From contig JAIQGK010000012.1 of the NCBI GenBank assembly GCA_020072645.1, positions 496,001 to 560,000 on the forward strand: DNA of 64,000 nucleotides. The letters run 5' to 3'. Positions 16,279 to 24,528 of this stretch are shown in pieces. The notes under the pieces were generated by a model. It did no database searches. It worked only from the letters and a program-made list of their open reading frames with translations, and was not told the DNA's origin. How positions within the stretch are numbered: the stretch's first letter is position 1; the number at the start of each line of letters is the position of its first letter. This DNA is from Terriglobia bacterium. Lineage in GTDB: Bacteria > Acidobacteriota > Terriglobia > Terriglobales > Acidobacteriaceae. A program made the position numbers and the translations under genes.

Positions 16279-18966
16279 ATGTCCCACGAACTCCCAAAAA
16301 CCTATGATCCCAGCGCCATTGAAGTGCGCTGGGCGGAATACTGGGTCGCGGAAAAGCTATTCTCCGTGAAGACGCCGGAGCCTGGCTCGCCGGAGGCTGC
16401 CAAGCCCATCTTTACCATGTTGCTGCCGCCGCCGAATGTTACCGGTCGGCTGCACATGGGCCACATGCTCAACCAGACGGAGATGGATATCATCACCCGC
16501 TGGCAGCGTATGCGCGGCTTTACCGCGCTCTGGCTTCCGGGCACCGATCACGCGGGCATCGCCACGCAGATGATGGTGGAGCGCCAGCTTGCCACGGAAG
16601 GCAAGAGCCGGCAAGGGTTGGGACGAGAAGCGTTTCTTCAACGCGTCTGGGAGTGGAAAAAGCATTATGGCGGCGCCATTCAGGCGCAGATGAAGCGGCT
16701 GGGCGCGTCTGTAGACTGGGACCGCGAGTACTTCACCATGGACGAGAACCTCTCTCGCGCCGTGATTGAATGCTTCGTCCGCCTGCATGAGCAGGGACTG
16801 ATTTATCGCGGCAAGTACATCGTGAACTGGTGCCCTCGCTGCATGACGGCCATCTCCGATCTGGAAGTCGTGCATGAAGATTTTGCCGGCAAACTCTATG
16901 AGTTCCGCTATCCGCTGGCTGACGACCCCAAGCAGTTTGTCACCATCGCCACCACGCGGCCGGAAACCATGCTGGGTGACACGGCGGTAGCGGTCAATCC
17001 GAAAGACGAGCGATATAAAAAACTCGTCGGCAAAAAACTGCGTCTGCCGCTGGTGGACCGCGAGATTCCCATCATCGCCGATGATTTTGCCGATCCGCAG
17101 TTTGGCAGCGGCGCGGTAAAGGTCACGCCTGCGCACGATCCCAATGACTTTGCTATTGGCTTGCGCCACAACCTGCCGCAGATCAACGTAATGGACGATC
17201 AGGCGCGCATCAATGAGAATGGCGGGGCGTATAAAGGTCTGGATCGCTTTGAAGCGCGGGAAAAAATCCTGCGCGACCTGGAAGAGCTTGGCTTGCTGGC
17301 AGGCATCAAGGACCATACGCTGGCTATCGGCAAGTGTGACCGCTGCAAGACCATTGTGGAGCCGCGCCTTTCCACGCAATGGTTCATCAAAATTCAGCCG
17401 CTGGCAGATCGCGCGATTGAAGCCGTGGAAAAAGGCGAGATCAAGTTCACCCCGGAGAATTACGCCAAGACTTATTTCGAGTGGATGCGCAACATCCATG
17501 ACTGGTGCATCTCCCGCCAGCTCTGGTGGGGACATCGCATTCCAGCATGGCACTGCCAGGGGTGCTCGCACATTACTGTTGCGCGTACAGCGCCGAAGAC
17601 GTGCGAAAAATGCGGCGGCAACAAGCTCACACAGGATAACGACGTGCTGGACACGTGGTTCTCTTCTGGCTTGCTGCCATTCACCGTCTTTGGCTGGCCG
17701 GAAAAGACACGCGATCTTGACGTTTTTTATCCCACCACGCTGCTCATTACCGGCTTTGACATCCTGTTTTTCTGGGTGGCGCGCATGATTATGCTGGGCT
17801 GCCACTTCATGGCCGGACATCCGCAGGGCACCGTGCCCTTCAAAAACGTCTACATCCACGCGCTGGTGCGCGATGCCGATCGCCAGAAGATGTCCAAGAC
17901 CAAGGGCAACGTGATCGATCCTATTGAGGTCACGGAGAAATACGGGACTGACGCGGTACGCTTCACGCTGGCATCCATGGCCTCCCCAGGGACTGATATT
18001 GCGTTCTCTGAGAGCCGCACCGACGGCTATCGCGCTTTTGCCAACAAGATTTGGAACGCCGCGCGCTTCATGTTCATGAACCTGGACCGCGTTGAAGGGG
18101 CCACTCTGACCGGAGGCGCAAAACCGGAGCAGCTCGCCAAACTGGAGAACCGCTGGATTTATTCGCGTTTCAACCGCGTTGCTGGAGAGGTGAACCAGAG
18201 CCTTGCCGACTATCGCTTTGACGAAGCAGCCAACACCATCTACAAGTTTTTCTGGGGCGAGTTCTGCGACTGGTATCTGGAAATCATTAAGCCCGCGCTT
18301 TCGGGCAATCCGGAAGAAGCGCGCAGCGCCGTCGCTTTGCTGGGTGATCTGTTTGAAGGCTCGTTGCGCCTGCTTTCTCCGTTCATGCCATTCATTACAG
18401 AAGAAGTCTGGCATGCGATGTATGAAGGCAAGCCGCCAGCCAAGTCGATTGCTCTGGCGCGTTACCCTGAACTGGACCAGCGCTGGCTCAATGATCAGGC
18501 GGAAGAGCAGATGTTGGTGCTCCAGGACCTGATTGAAAAAGTCCGTAACATGCGCGCGGAAATGAAGGTTGAGCCAAAAGTAAAGACCCCAGTAAAGATC
18601 CACGCTGCCGCCGATGTGACAAAGCTGGTAACTGAAAATCGAGGGATGGTAGAGCGGCTGGCCGGCGTTGATGGCATTGAGTTTGTGAATGAGTCCCTTG
18701 CGCAGATACCAGGCGCGCGCACCACGCCAAAGTTTGAAGTTGCGCTGGTGTACGAGCAAAAAATCGACGTTGCTGCTGAACGCGAGCGCCTGACGAAAGA
18801 TCTGGCCAAGTTGGAAGGCGAGTTGGCAAATGCCGACCGCCAGCTTGGCAACCAGCAGTTTCTTGCCAAGGCTCCGGCGCCGGTGGTTGAGGGTATACGC
18901 AGGCGTCAGGGTGAATTGCACACGCTGATAGAAAAGGGAAAGGCCGCATTAGCAAAGCTGGGTTAA
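16279..18966 (+). CDS. valS: Valyl-tRNA synthetase
   Basis: 895 residues, ordinary length. Class I synthetase that charges tRNA-Val in the cytoplasm and edits mischarged threonine. HIGH motif as HMGH (59-62, in PPNVTGRLHMGH); editing domain with TTRPETMLGDTAVAV; zinc-type CxxC pairs in NWCPRCMTAI and GKCDRCKTIV; IHDWCISRQLWWGHRIPAW; DTWFSSGLLPF; KMSKT near residue 538 in the DRQKMSKTKGNVIDP segment. An anticodon-binding domain and the C-terminal coiled coil (ERERLTKDLAKLEGEL) follow. Start at ATG 16279. A long open frame on the opposite strand is a coding shadow. Confidence 0.97.
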   Translation: MSHELPKTYDPSAIEVRWAEYWVAEKLFSVKTPEPGSPEAAKPIFTMLLPPPNVTGRLHMGHMLNQTEMDIITRWQRMRGFTALWLPGTDHAGIATQMMVERQLATEGKSRQGLGREAFLQRVWEWKKHYGGAIQAQMKRLGASVDWDREYFTMDENLSRAVIECFVRLHEQGLIYRGKYIVNWCPRCMTAISDLEVVHEDFAGKLYEFRYPLADDPKQFVTIATTRPETMLGDTAVAVNPKDERYKKLVGKKLRLPLVDREIPIIADDFADPQFGSGAVKVTPAHDPNDFAIGLRHNLPQINVMDDQARINENGGAYKGLDRFEAREKILRDLEELGLLAGIKDHTLAIGKCDRCKTIVEPRLSTQWFIKIQPLADRAIEAVEKGEIKFTPENYAKTYFEWMRNIHDWCISRQLWWGHRIPAWHCQGCSHITVARTAPKTCEKCGGNKLTQDNDVLDTWFSSGLLPFTVFGWPEKTRDLDVFYPTTLLITGFDILFFWVARMIMLGCHFMAGHPQGTVPFKNVYIHALVRDADRQKMSKTKGNVIDPIEVTEKYGTDAVRFTLASMASPGTDIAFSESRTDGYRAFANKIWNAARFMFMNLDRVEGATLTGGAKPEQLAKLENRWIYSRFNRVAGEVNQSLADYRFDEAANTIYKFFWGEFCDWYLEIIKPALSGNPEEARSAVALLGDLFEGSLRLLSPFMPFITEEVWHAMYEGKPPAKSIALARYPELDQRWLNDQAEEQMLVLQDLIEKVRNMRAEMKVEPKVKTPVKIHAAADVTKLVTENRGMVERLAGVDGIEFVNESLAQIPGARTTPKFEVALVYEQKIDVAAERERLTKDLAKLEGELANADRQLGNQQFLAKAPAPVVEGIRRRQGELHTLIEKGKAALAKLG

Positions 18967-19089
18967 GCTAAAGACTCGAAGGGAATGTAAGCCGCGAGGC
19001 GCGTGCTGGCCGAGCGGCGTGATGCAGGGCTGGGTAAACTAGCGAGAACGATACTTTTAAAGCGGTTTGGAGCGAAGCGACAGGAAACC

Positions 19090-19968
19090 ATGGATTGGCA
19101 TAGCCGAAGACTAAGCGCGATTTTGGAACACGCGCTGCTTGAAGATAGGGCGACCAGTGACGCCACGTCGCGCGCCTGCATTGACGCGCAGCAGCGCGCC
19201 ACCGCCACCATCCTGGCCAAGCAGGATTGCATTCTTGCCGGGGTGGGCGCAACCGCCCGCATTCTTGAAATTTACGAGCATCTGGACCGCAACGTGATCG
19301 GCCACCCGGAAGTGATCAGCCACGGCGAGATATTTGACGGCGTTCGCTTACATAAAGGACAGGCCATTGCCGTGGTGCGGCACAATGCGCGCGCATTGCT
19401 TTCCTGTGAGCGAGTCATTTTGAACGTGCTTCAACGGCTTAGCGGGATTGCCACCACCACGCGCAAATATGTTGACGCCATCCATGGCACCAAGGCCCGA
19501 ATCCTGGATACGCGCAAAACGGCCCCAGGACTGCGCGTGCTGGATAAATACGCGGTCCGCTGCGGAGGAGGCCAGAACCATCGGCTTGATCTCTCTGACG
19601 GCATGCTCATAAAAAATAACCACATCGCTCTGGCTGGAGGCGTGGCTGTGGCTTTGCAGAAGGCGTTGCGCAACCGCCGCGAGGAGCAGCCGATTGAAAT
19701 CGAGGTTCGATCACTGGCCGAACTGGATGAAGCTTTGGCTAACGGAGCGGAGAGCATTCTGCTGGACAATATGAAAGTGGAAGACGTTCGCCAGGCCGTG
19801 CAGCGCGTTGCGGCCCATTCGCGGCAGGTTCCGGTAGAAGCCTCGGGCGGCATTCGACTGGAAAATGTTCGCGAGTACGCCGAAACCGGTGTGGACTACA
19901 TTTCTATTGGAGCGCTCACTCATTCGCCGCAGGCTGTGGACTTGAGCATGCGGATTGTTCCGGCGTAA
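19090..19968 (+). CDS. nadC: Nicotinate-nucleotide pyrophosphorylase (quinolinate phosphoribosyltransferase)
   Basis: 292 residues from ATG 19090, with AGGA 4 bases upstream; the frame is open to 19003 but the upstream codons look like leader. Converts quinolinate and PRPP to nicotinate mononucleotide, CO2 and PPi in NAD synthesis. Motifs: LLEDRATSDATS near the N-terminus, HNARALLSCERVILNVLQRLSGIAT, ILDTRKTAPGLRVLDKYAVRCGGGQNHR (substrate and phosphate site), DGMLIKNNHIA, and the barrel end EASGGIRLENVREYAETGVDYISIGALTHS. nadA and nadB are not in the window. Confidence 0.96.
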   Translation: MDWHSRRLSAILEHALLEDRATSDATSRACIDAQQRATATILAKQDCILAGVGATARILEIYEHLDRNVIGHPEVISHGEIFDGVRLHKGQAIAVVRHNARALLSCERVILNVLQRLSGIATTTRKYVDAIHGTKARILDTRKTAPGLRVLDKYAVRCGGGQNHRLDLSDGMLIKNNHIALAGGVAVALQKALRNRREEQPIEIEVRSLAELDEALANGAESILLDNMKVEDVRQAVQRVAAHSRQVPVEASGGIRLENVREYAETGVDYISIGALTHSPQAVDLSMRIVPA

Positions 19969-20217
19969 AGAGCGTTCCTGTCTAAAATAGCGCGCGCTCT
20001 GGATGATTAAAGTAGTAAACTGCACTACCCCGCAAGGCTCAAGGGCGCGGGCTGGAGGCGTCGCACTAGCGAATTCTTATCATCGATTCTGGACGACCCA
20101 TTTCCAGCTATATCAACAAGATAGCTAGTCCGCGGGAGTTCGCGGCAGAGATTCGGTATTATAGGCAAGCTCTATACCTGCTACAAGTAAGTCTGAAAAA
20201 GGAGAACTTTTCACTCT

Positions 20218-20802
20218 ATGCGTAAAATCCTGGGATTGCTGTTGGCGATCGTCGCCGTTTGCGGTTCTGCTCTGGCTGCCGATGAATACAAGATTGACCC
20301 CAACCATTCATCGGTTAACTTTGCTGTTACTCACTTGATGGTCAGCACCGTAAATGGCCGCTTCAATACGTTTGAGGGAAAGGTCCTTTATGACAGCAAG
20401 GACGTTACCAAGTCTTCTGTGAACGTGGACATCAAGACTGCGAGTGTCAACACTGATAATACGTCGCGGGACAATGATCTGCGCTCGCCTGGTTTCTTCG
20501 ATGCAGAGAAATTTCCCGACATCACCTTCCAAAGCAAGTCGGTTGAAAAAAAAGGCAATGACTATGTGGCCCACGGCACGCTGACGATCAAGGGCGTCTC
20601 CAAGGACGTGGACCTGCCGTTTGAGTTGAAAGGGCCTGTTGACGCCGGCAAGATGGGAAAAGTGATGGGCGCTCATGCCAGCCTCACGGTAAATCGCCAG
20701 GACTTTGGCGTGTCCAAAGCGCCGGGAATGGTCGGCAATGACATAAAAATCGACCTCAACGTTGAAGCGCATATGGCGCCGCCAGCGGCCGCAGGGAAAT
20801 AA
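20218..20802 (+). CDS. YceI-family periplasmic protein
   Basis: 194 residues. Signal peptide MRKILGLLLAIVAVCGSALA, then a YceI lipocalin-like barrel: YKIDPNHSSVNFAVTHLMVSTVNGRFNTFEG, SVNTDNTSRDNDLRSPGFFDAEKFPDITF, GTLTIKGVSKDVDLPF. YceI proteins bind polyisoprenoid lipids and are often linked to isoprenoid or quinone handling and stress; the role here is not shown. Ribosome site AAAAAGGAGAA lies 12-13 bases before the ATG, slightly far. The next gene starts 5 bases after the stop, so it may head the birA-coaX-rlmD run. Confidence 0.92.
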   Translation: MRKILGLLLAIVAVCGSALAADEYKIDPNHSSVNFAVTHLMVSTVNGRFNTFEGKVLYDSKDVTKSSVNVDIKTASVNTDNTSRDNDLRSPGFFDAEKFPDITFQSKSVEKKGNDYVAHGTLTIKGVSKDVDLPFELKGPVDAGKMGKVMGAHASLTVNRQDFGVSKAPGMVGNDIKIDLNVEAHMAPPAAAGK

Positions 20803-20807
20803 ATATT

Positions 20808-21665
20808 GTGACGAACCCGGAGTATCTATTGCCGGAGTTGCTTGCGCCTTTGGTGCGCAACACCATCTTTTCCGGCAATATTCATCACTGCGTACAGGCC
20901 GACTCCACCAACTCCATTGCGTTGCGTGGAGCGGCGCTGGCCAGCCAGCATCCTGATGACACTCCGGAAGGCGCAGTTTTTCTGGCTGAAGAACAGACCG
21001 CCGGCCGCGGACGCAGTGCTCATACCTGGCACTCTGAACGCGGTACCGGCATTTATTGCTCATTCTTATTGCGCCCGCCCATGACGCCCGCAGAAGCGCT
21101 ATGGCTTTCCCTCATTGCAGGAGTCGCCGTGCAAGACGCGGTGAGGGAGACAAGCGGCCTGGCTGCCGATATCCGCTGGCCCAATGATCTGCTGATCAAT
21201 GACAAGAAATTTGCCGGCATCCTTACGGAGATGAGTTCTGAAGGAAACAAAGTGCACCATGCCGTGATCGGCATTGGCGTGAATGTAAACCAGAAAAGTT
21301 TCCCTGATGACCTGAGGGAATCTGCCACCTCCATGTGTATTGAAGGCGGCAGGGAATACTCGCGGAAAGACGTTGCGGCGGCGCTGATTCGCGCTCTCGA
21401 CCGCGAATATCGCGCTTTGCTTCGCGCCATGAGCAGCCCGATTCGTACTCCTGCGTTGCGCTTTGAGCCCATCATGCGGCGCGTGGAGTCGCGCTCTTCT
21501 TATGCGCAGGGCAAGCTTGTCCATGTGGATGAAGATGGCGGTTACAACGGTGTGACAGACGGCCTTGATCCACGCGGCTTTCTGCGGGTGCGCACAGACA
21601 AGGGTCTGCGAATCGTTATTTCCGGAAGTGTCCGGCCTGGGAGGAAAGATGCTCCTGGTTCTTGA
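20808..21665 (+). CDS. birA: Biotin--[acetyl-CoA-carboxylase] ligase, monofunctional
   Basis: 285 residues, GTG start 5 bases after yceI. Activates biotin with ATP and attaches it to the carrier lysine of acetyl-CoA carboxylase. Motifs: VQADSTNSIALRGA, EEQTAGRGRSAHTWHSERG (biotinyl-AMP loop), LIAGVAVQDAV, IRWPNDLLINDKKFAGILTEMSS and HAVIGIGVNVNQ. A C-terminal SH3-like part follows. The N-terminal HTH repressor domain of E. coli BirA is absent; only ~35 residues precede the catalytic core, so it should not regulate transcription. It overlaps coaX by 17 bases. Confidence 0.94.
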   Translation: MTNPEYLLPELLAPLVRNTIFSGNIHHCVQADSTNSIALRGAALASQHPDDTPEGAVFLAEEQTAGRGRSAHTWHSERGTGIYCSFLLRPPMTPAEALWLSLIAGVAVQDAVRETSGLAADIRWPNDLLINDKKFAGILTEMSSEGNKVHHAVIGIGVNVNQKSFPDDLRESATSMCIEGGREYSRKDVAAALIRALDREYRALLRAMSSPIRTPALRFEPIMRRVESRSSYAQGKLVHVDEDGGYNGVTDGLDPRGFLRVRTDKGLRIVISGSVRPGRKDAPGS

Positions 21666-22473
21666 CGTGGGCAATACCAACACGGTGCTGGGCGTCTATG
21701 AAAACACCGCTCCTGGATTTGCCGGCAAGACCACGACCCCTCGCCTGATGGCGCACTGGCGCGTGGCCACCGTAATGACCCACACCGTGGACGAATACGG
21801 CGTTCTCTTCCGCAACCTGTTTGCCATTGGAAACGTTGAAGCTGCTGAAGTGCGCGGAATCATCGTTTCTTCTGTAGTTCCGCCCATGGATTCCACGCTG
21901 CGTGAAGTTTGCGAGCGTTACTTCCACCTCAAACCTCTTTTCGTGGAGCCGGGCATCAAGACCGGTATGCCGGTGCTTTATGAGAACCCGCAAGAAGTGG
22001 GTGCAGACCGCATTGTGAACGGCGTGGCAGCGTTTGAAAAATTTGGCGGCCCTTGCGTCGTTGTTGACCTGGGTACTGCAACCACCTTTGACGCGATTTC
22101 ACGCAAGGGAGAATATCTGGGCGGAGTGATCTCGCCCGGCATCGGCATTTCAGCGCGTGCGCTCTATGAGCACACCGCGCGCCTTCCCCTCGTTGATATT
22201 CGCAAGCCGTCGAAAGTTATCGGTACCAATACTGTCGGCAGCATCCAGGCAGGCTTGTTCTTCGGCTATCTGGGATTGGTGGATGGCATCCTGGAACGCC
22301 TGATCAACGAACTGGGACCGGATACCAAGGTCGTAGCAACCGGCGGATTGGCCAGCCTGATTGGAGACCACTCAAAGTACATCAAGAACGTTGACGATCT
22401 GCTCACACTCGACGGGCTCCGCATCATATGGGAACGCAACAACGCGGCGCAAAAACAGAAGCCCGCTTCGTGA
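21649..22473 (+). CDS. coaX: Type III pantothenate kinase
   Basis: 274 residues from ATG 21649 with GGGAGGAAAG just upstream; the start lies inside the end of birA. Phosphorylates pantothenate, the first step from vitamin B5 to CoA. Acetate-kinase-fold motifs: LLVLDVGNTNTVLGVY, VSSVVPPMDSTL, GADRIVNGVAAFEKFGGPCVVVDLGTATTFD, GGVISPGIGISARALYEHTARLPLV and the NTVGSIQAGLFFGY phosphate site. panB and panC, which supply pantothenate, lie 27 kb away in this window. Confidence 0.96.
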   Translation: MLLVLDVGNTNTVLGVYENTAPGFAGKTTTPRLMAHWRVATVMTHTVDEYGVLFRNLFAIGNVEAAEVRGIIVSSVVPPMDSTLREVCERYFHLKPLFVEPGIKTGMPVLYENPQEVGADRIVNGVAAFEKFGGPCVVVDLGTATTFDAISRKGEYLGGVISPGIGISARALYEHTARLPLVDIRKPSKVIGTNTVGSIQAGLFFGYLGLVDGILERLINELGPDTKVVATGGLASLIGDHSKYIKNVDDLLTLDGLRIIWERNNAAQKQKPAS

Positions 22474-23174
22474 CGGCCCCTGCTGTGGACAACTATTTCA
22501 ATTACTACACGGAAATTGAACAGCACTTCTGTAGACGCCGGGGAACGCTTCTGACTGTTTCCACGCTTGACTGGGCACTGATGACCACATGGAAAGAAGC
22601 TGGAGTTCCACTGGAGGCTGTCCTGCGTGGGATTGACGAAGCGTTTGACAAGTATGAGCGGCGGCCATCGAAAACGCAGAAGATTAACGGCCTGGCCTGG
22701 TGCGCGCAGGCGGTGCTTACCGCGGCGGAAGAGATGAAAGAAGCGGCCGTCGGCGCACAGCCGGAAAAAACCAGCGCCGATCCGGGCTTGCACAATGAAG
22801 AAATAGCTCGTTATCTTGCCGCAAATGCGGAAAAGCTACGCCGGGTGAAGTCAGGCACTGCGGTAACGTTGGTTGCGGAAGAGTGTGCTGTTACACTAGC
22901 GGACTTAGCCTCAACCCTGGCTACCGTAAAGAGTCTACGATTGGAGGACCTGGAGAGGCGGCTCACCATGATGGAAGAAAAACTTCTTGCCGCCCTGACC
23001 ATGACCACTCCTGAAAACGAGTTGTTCATTCTACGTACAGAAGCTGACCGGGAGATCGCGCCCTATCGCAGCAAAATGCCGGGCGTGCAGATTGAGCAAT
23101 TGCAAAAGCAATTTATTCACAAGCGCCTGTTTGAAAAAGCAAAGATTCCACGGCTCAGCCTCTTTTACCTGTGA
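22470..23174 (+). CDS. Conserved-looking unknown protein between coaX and rlmD
   Basis: 234 residues if started at the GTG at 22470, which overlaps the coaX stop as GTGA; an ATG at 22428 gives 248. No signal peptide or membrane segment. The first part (STLDWALMTTWKEAGVPLEAVLRGIDEAFDKY) resembles a small helical domain; residues ~110-200 are strongly helical and probably coiled coil (LADLASTLATVKSLRLEDLERRLTMMEEKLL). It ends LRTEADREIAPYRSKMPGVQIEQLQKQF. Both ends overlap its neighbours by four bases, so it is translated with coaX and rlmD. I do not recognise a family; coding quality and tight coupling argue that it is real. Confidence 0.8.
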   Translation: MTAPAVDNYFNYYTEIEQHFCRRRGTLLTVSTLDWALMTTWKEAGVPLEAVLRGIDEAFDKYERRPSKTQKINGLAWCAQAVLTAAEEMKEAAVGAQPEKTSADPGLHNEEIARYLAANAEKLRRVKSGTAVTLVAEECAVTLADLASTLATVKSLRLEDLERRLTMMEEKLLAALTMTTPENELFILRTEADREIAPYRSKMPGVQIEQLQKQFIHKRLFEKAKIPRLSLFYL

Positions 23175-24445
23175 ACCTGACAATCGAAAAACTCGTGTAC
23201 GGCGGCGACGGCCTTTCCCGGCTTCCTGAAGGCAAGACGGTCTTTACGCCCTTTGTGCTGCCCGCGGAGGAAATCAGCGCGACAATCGTCCAGGAAAAAA
23301 GCAGTTTCGCCCGCGCCACCGTCGATCAGATACTGAAGCCTTCGCCGTACAGGATTGCTGCGCCGTGCCCGTATTTTGGCACGTGCGGTGGCTGCCATTA
23401 CCAGCACGCGGGCTATACCGCGCAACTGGAAAACAAACGCGCCATCCTGAAAGAAACGCTGTTGCGCAACGGCAAGCTGGAGTGGAAAGGTGAGATCATC
23501 ACGCATTCCGGCGAGCCGTGGGGCTATCGCAACCGCTCGCGATTGAAAGTTCGCACCACGCCCGATTTCGCCATCGGCTATTACAAGATGGGCACCAATG
23601 AGCTCCTGCCCGTGAAACAGTGTCCGATCAGCTCAGCAGCCATTAATCGCGTGCTGGCTCATGTGTGGGAAATGGGCGAAGGCGGCAAAGTGCCCGCTGG
23701 CGTGAATGAGATTGAATTCTTTGCCGACCACGCCGACGCCAAGATGGTGCTGGAAATTTACCTAGCATCGGACGCGCCGGAAATGCGCGAGGTCGCTACC
23801 GCGTTGCAGGCAAAAGCCCCGGAGATCAAAGGAATTGCCTTCTTTGCGGAAAGCGCAGGCGCTGAGCCCGGTGGCCAGCTGCCGAAATACACCGTCGGCG
23901 AGACTGCACTGCCGTATCAGGCGGGAGAGAAATCTTATCGCGTGAGCGCGGGATCATTCTTCCAGGTCAACCGTTATCTCGTGAAGGAGCTGGTGCAGAC
24001 CGTGGTGGGTGACTTTCACGGAAAGATTGCGCTGGATCTTTTCGCCGGCGTCGGGTTGTTTGCCGGTCATCTTTCCAAGCGTTTCGATCAAGTGTTTGCC
24101 GTGGAATCAGCCCCTGCTTCTGCCGCCGACCTCCAAGCGAATGCCGTCAAGAATATCGTTCCGGTGCTGAGCCCCGTGGAAGGCTTTCTGCCGCGCTGCC
24201 TCAACATGCAGCCTGAGCTGGTTGTGGTGGACCCTCCGCGCGCGGGCCTGGGCGCAAAGACAACACAACTGCTGGCCGCACTGCGGGTAAAAAGAATCGT
24301 TTACGTCTCCTGTGATCCAGCCACGCTGGCGCGCGATACACGCCTGTTCCTGGAGACTGGTTACCACGTGGAGGAAGTTCATCTGGTCGATCTCTTTCCC
24401 CAGACCTTTCACATTGAAAGCGTTGTGCGTCTGGCCCGCGGCTAA
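23171..24445 (+). CDS. rlmD: 23S rRNA (uracil-5-)-methyltransferase, RumA/RlmD-type
   Basis: 424 residues, GTG start overlapping the previous stop (GTGA). N-terminal TRAM domain (LTIEKLVYGGDGLSRLPEGKTVFTPFVLPAE). A [4Fe-4S]-type cysteine cluster follows: CPYFGTCGGCHYQH, plus C in VKQCPISS. Next comes the SAM-dependent methylase: AGSFFQVNRYLVKEL, ALDLFAGVGLFAGHLS, VVDPPRAGLG, and the catalytic cysteine in VYVSCDPATLARD. Methylates a uridine of 23S rRNA; which position (U1939 or U747, or tRNA U54 for relatives) cannot be told from motifs alone. Confidence 0.9.
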   Translation: MNLTIEKLVYGGDGLSRLPEGKTVFTPFVLPAEEISATIVQEKSSFARATVDQILKPSPYRIAAPCPYFGTCGGCHYQHAGYTAQLENKRAILKETLLRNGKLEWKGEIITHSGEPWGYRNRSRLKVRTTPDFAIGYYKMGTNELLPVKQCPISSAAINRVLAHVWEMGEGGKVPAGVNEIEFFADHADAKMVLEIYLASDAPEMREVATALQAKAPEIKGIAFFAESAGAEPGGQLPKYTVGETALPYQAGEKSYRVSAGSFFQVNRYLVKELVQTVVGDFHGKIALDLFAGVGLFAGHLSKRFDQVFAVESAPASAADLQANAVKNIVPVLSPVEGFLPRCLNMQPELVVVDPPRAGLGAKTTQLLAALRVKRIVYVSCDPATLARDTRLFLETGYHVEEVHLVDLFPQTFHIESVVRLARG

Positions 24446-24528
24446 GTCCTTTCTTTATTTCTTGTCAGAACATTTTGTTGTTGTCGATCTCTCGTTTATA
24501 TTCGTTCGGCAAACTTTAGCGCTTGCCA

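Noticed and set aside
16357-18921. 854-codon open frame on the minus strand opposite valS
   Set aside because: It mirrors valS codon structure, has no domain or start signal, and valS is unambiguous; a GC-rich coding shadow.
20308-21063. 251-codon minus-strand ORF opposite yceI/birA
   Set aside because: Antisense shadow of two well-recognised genes.
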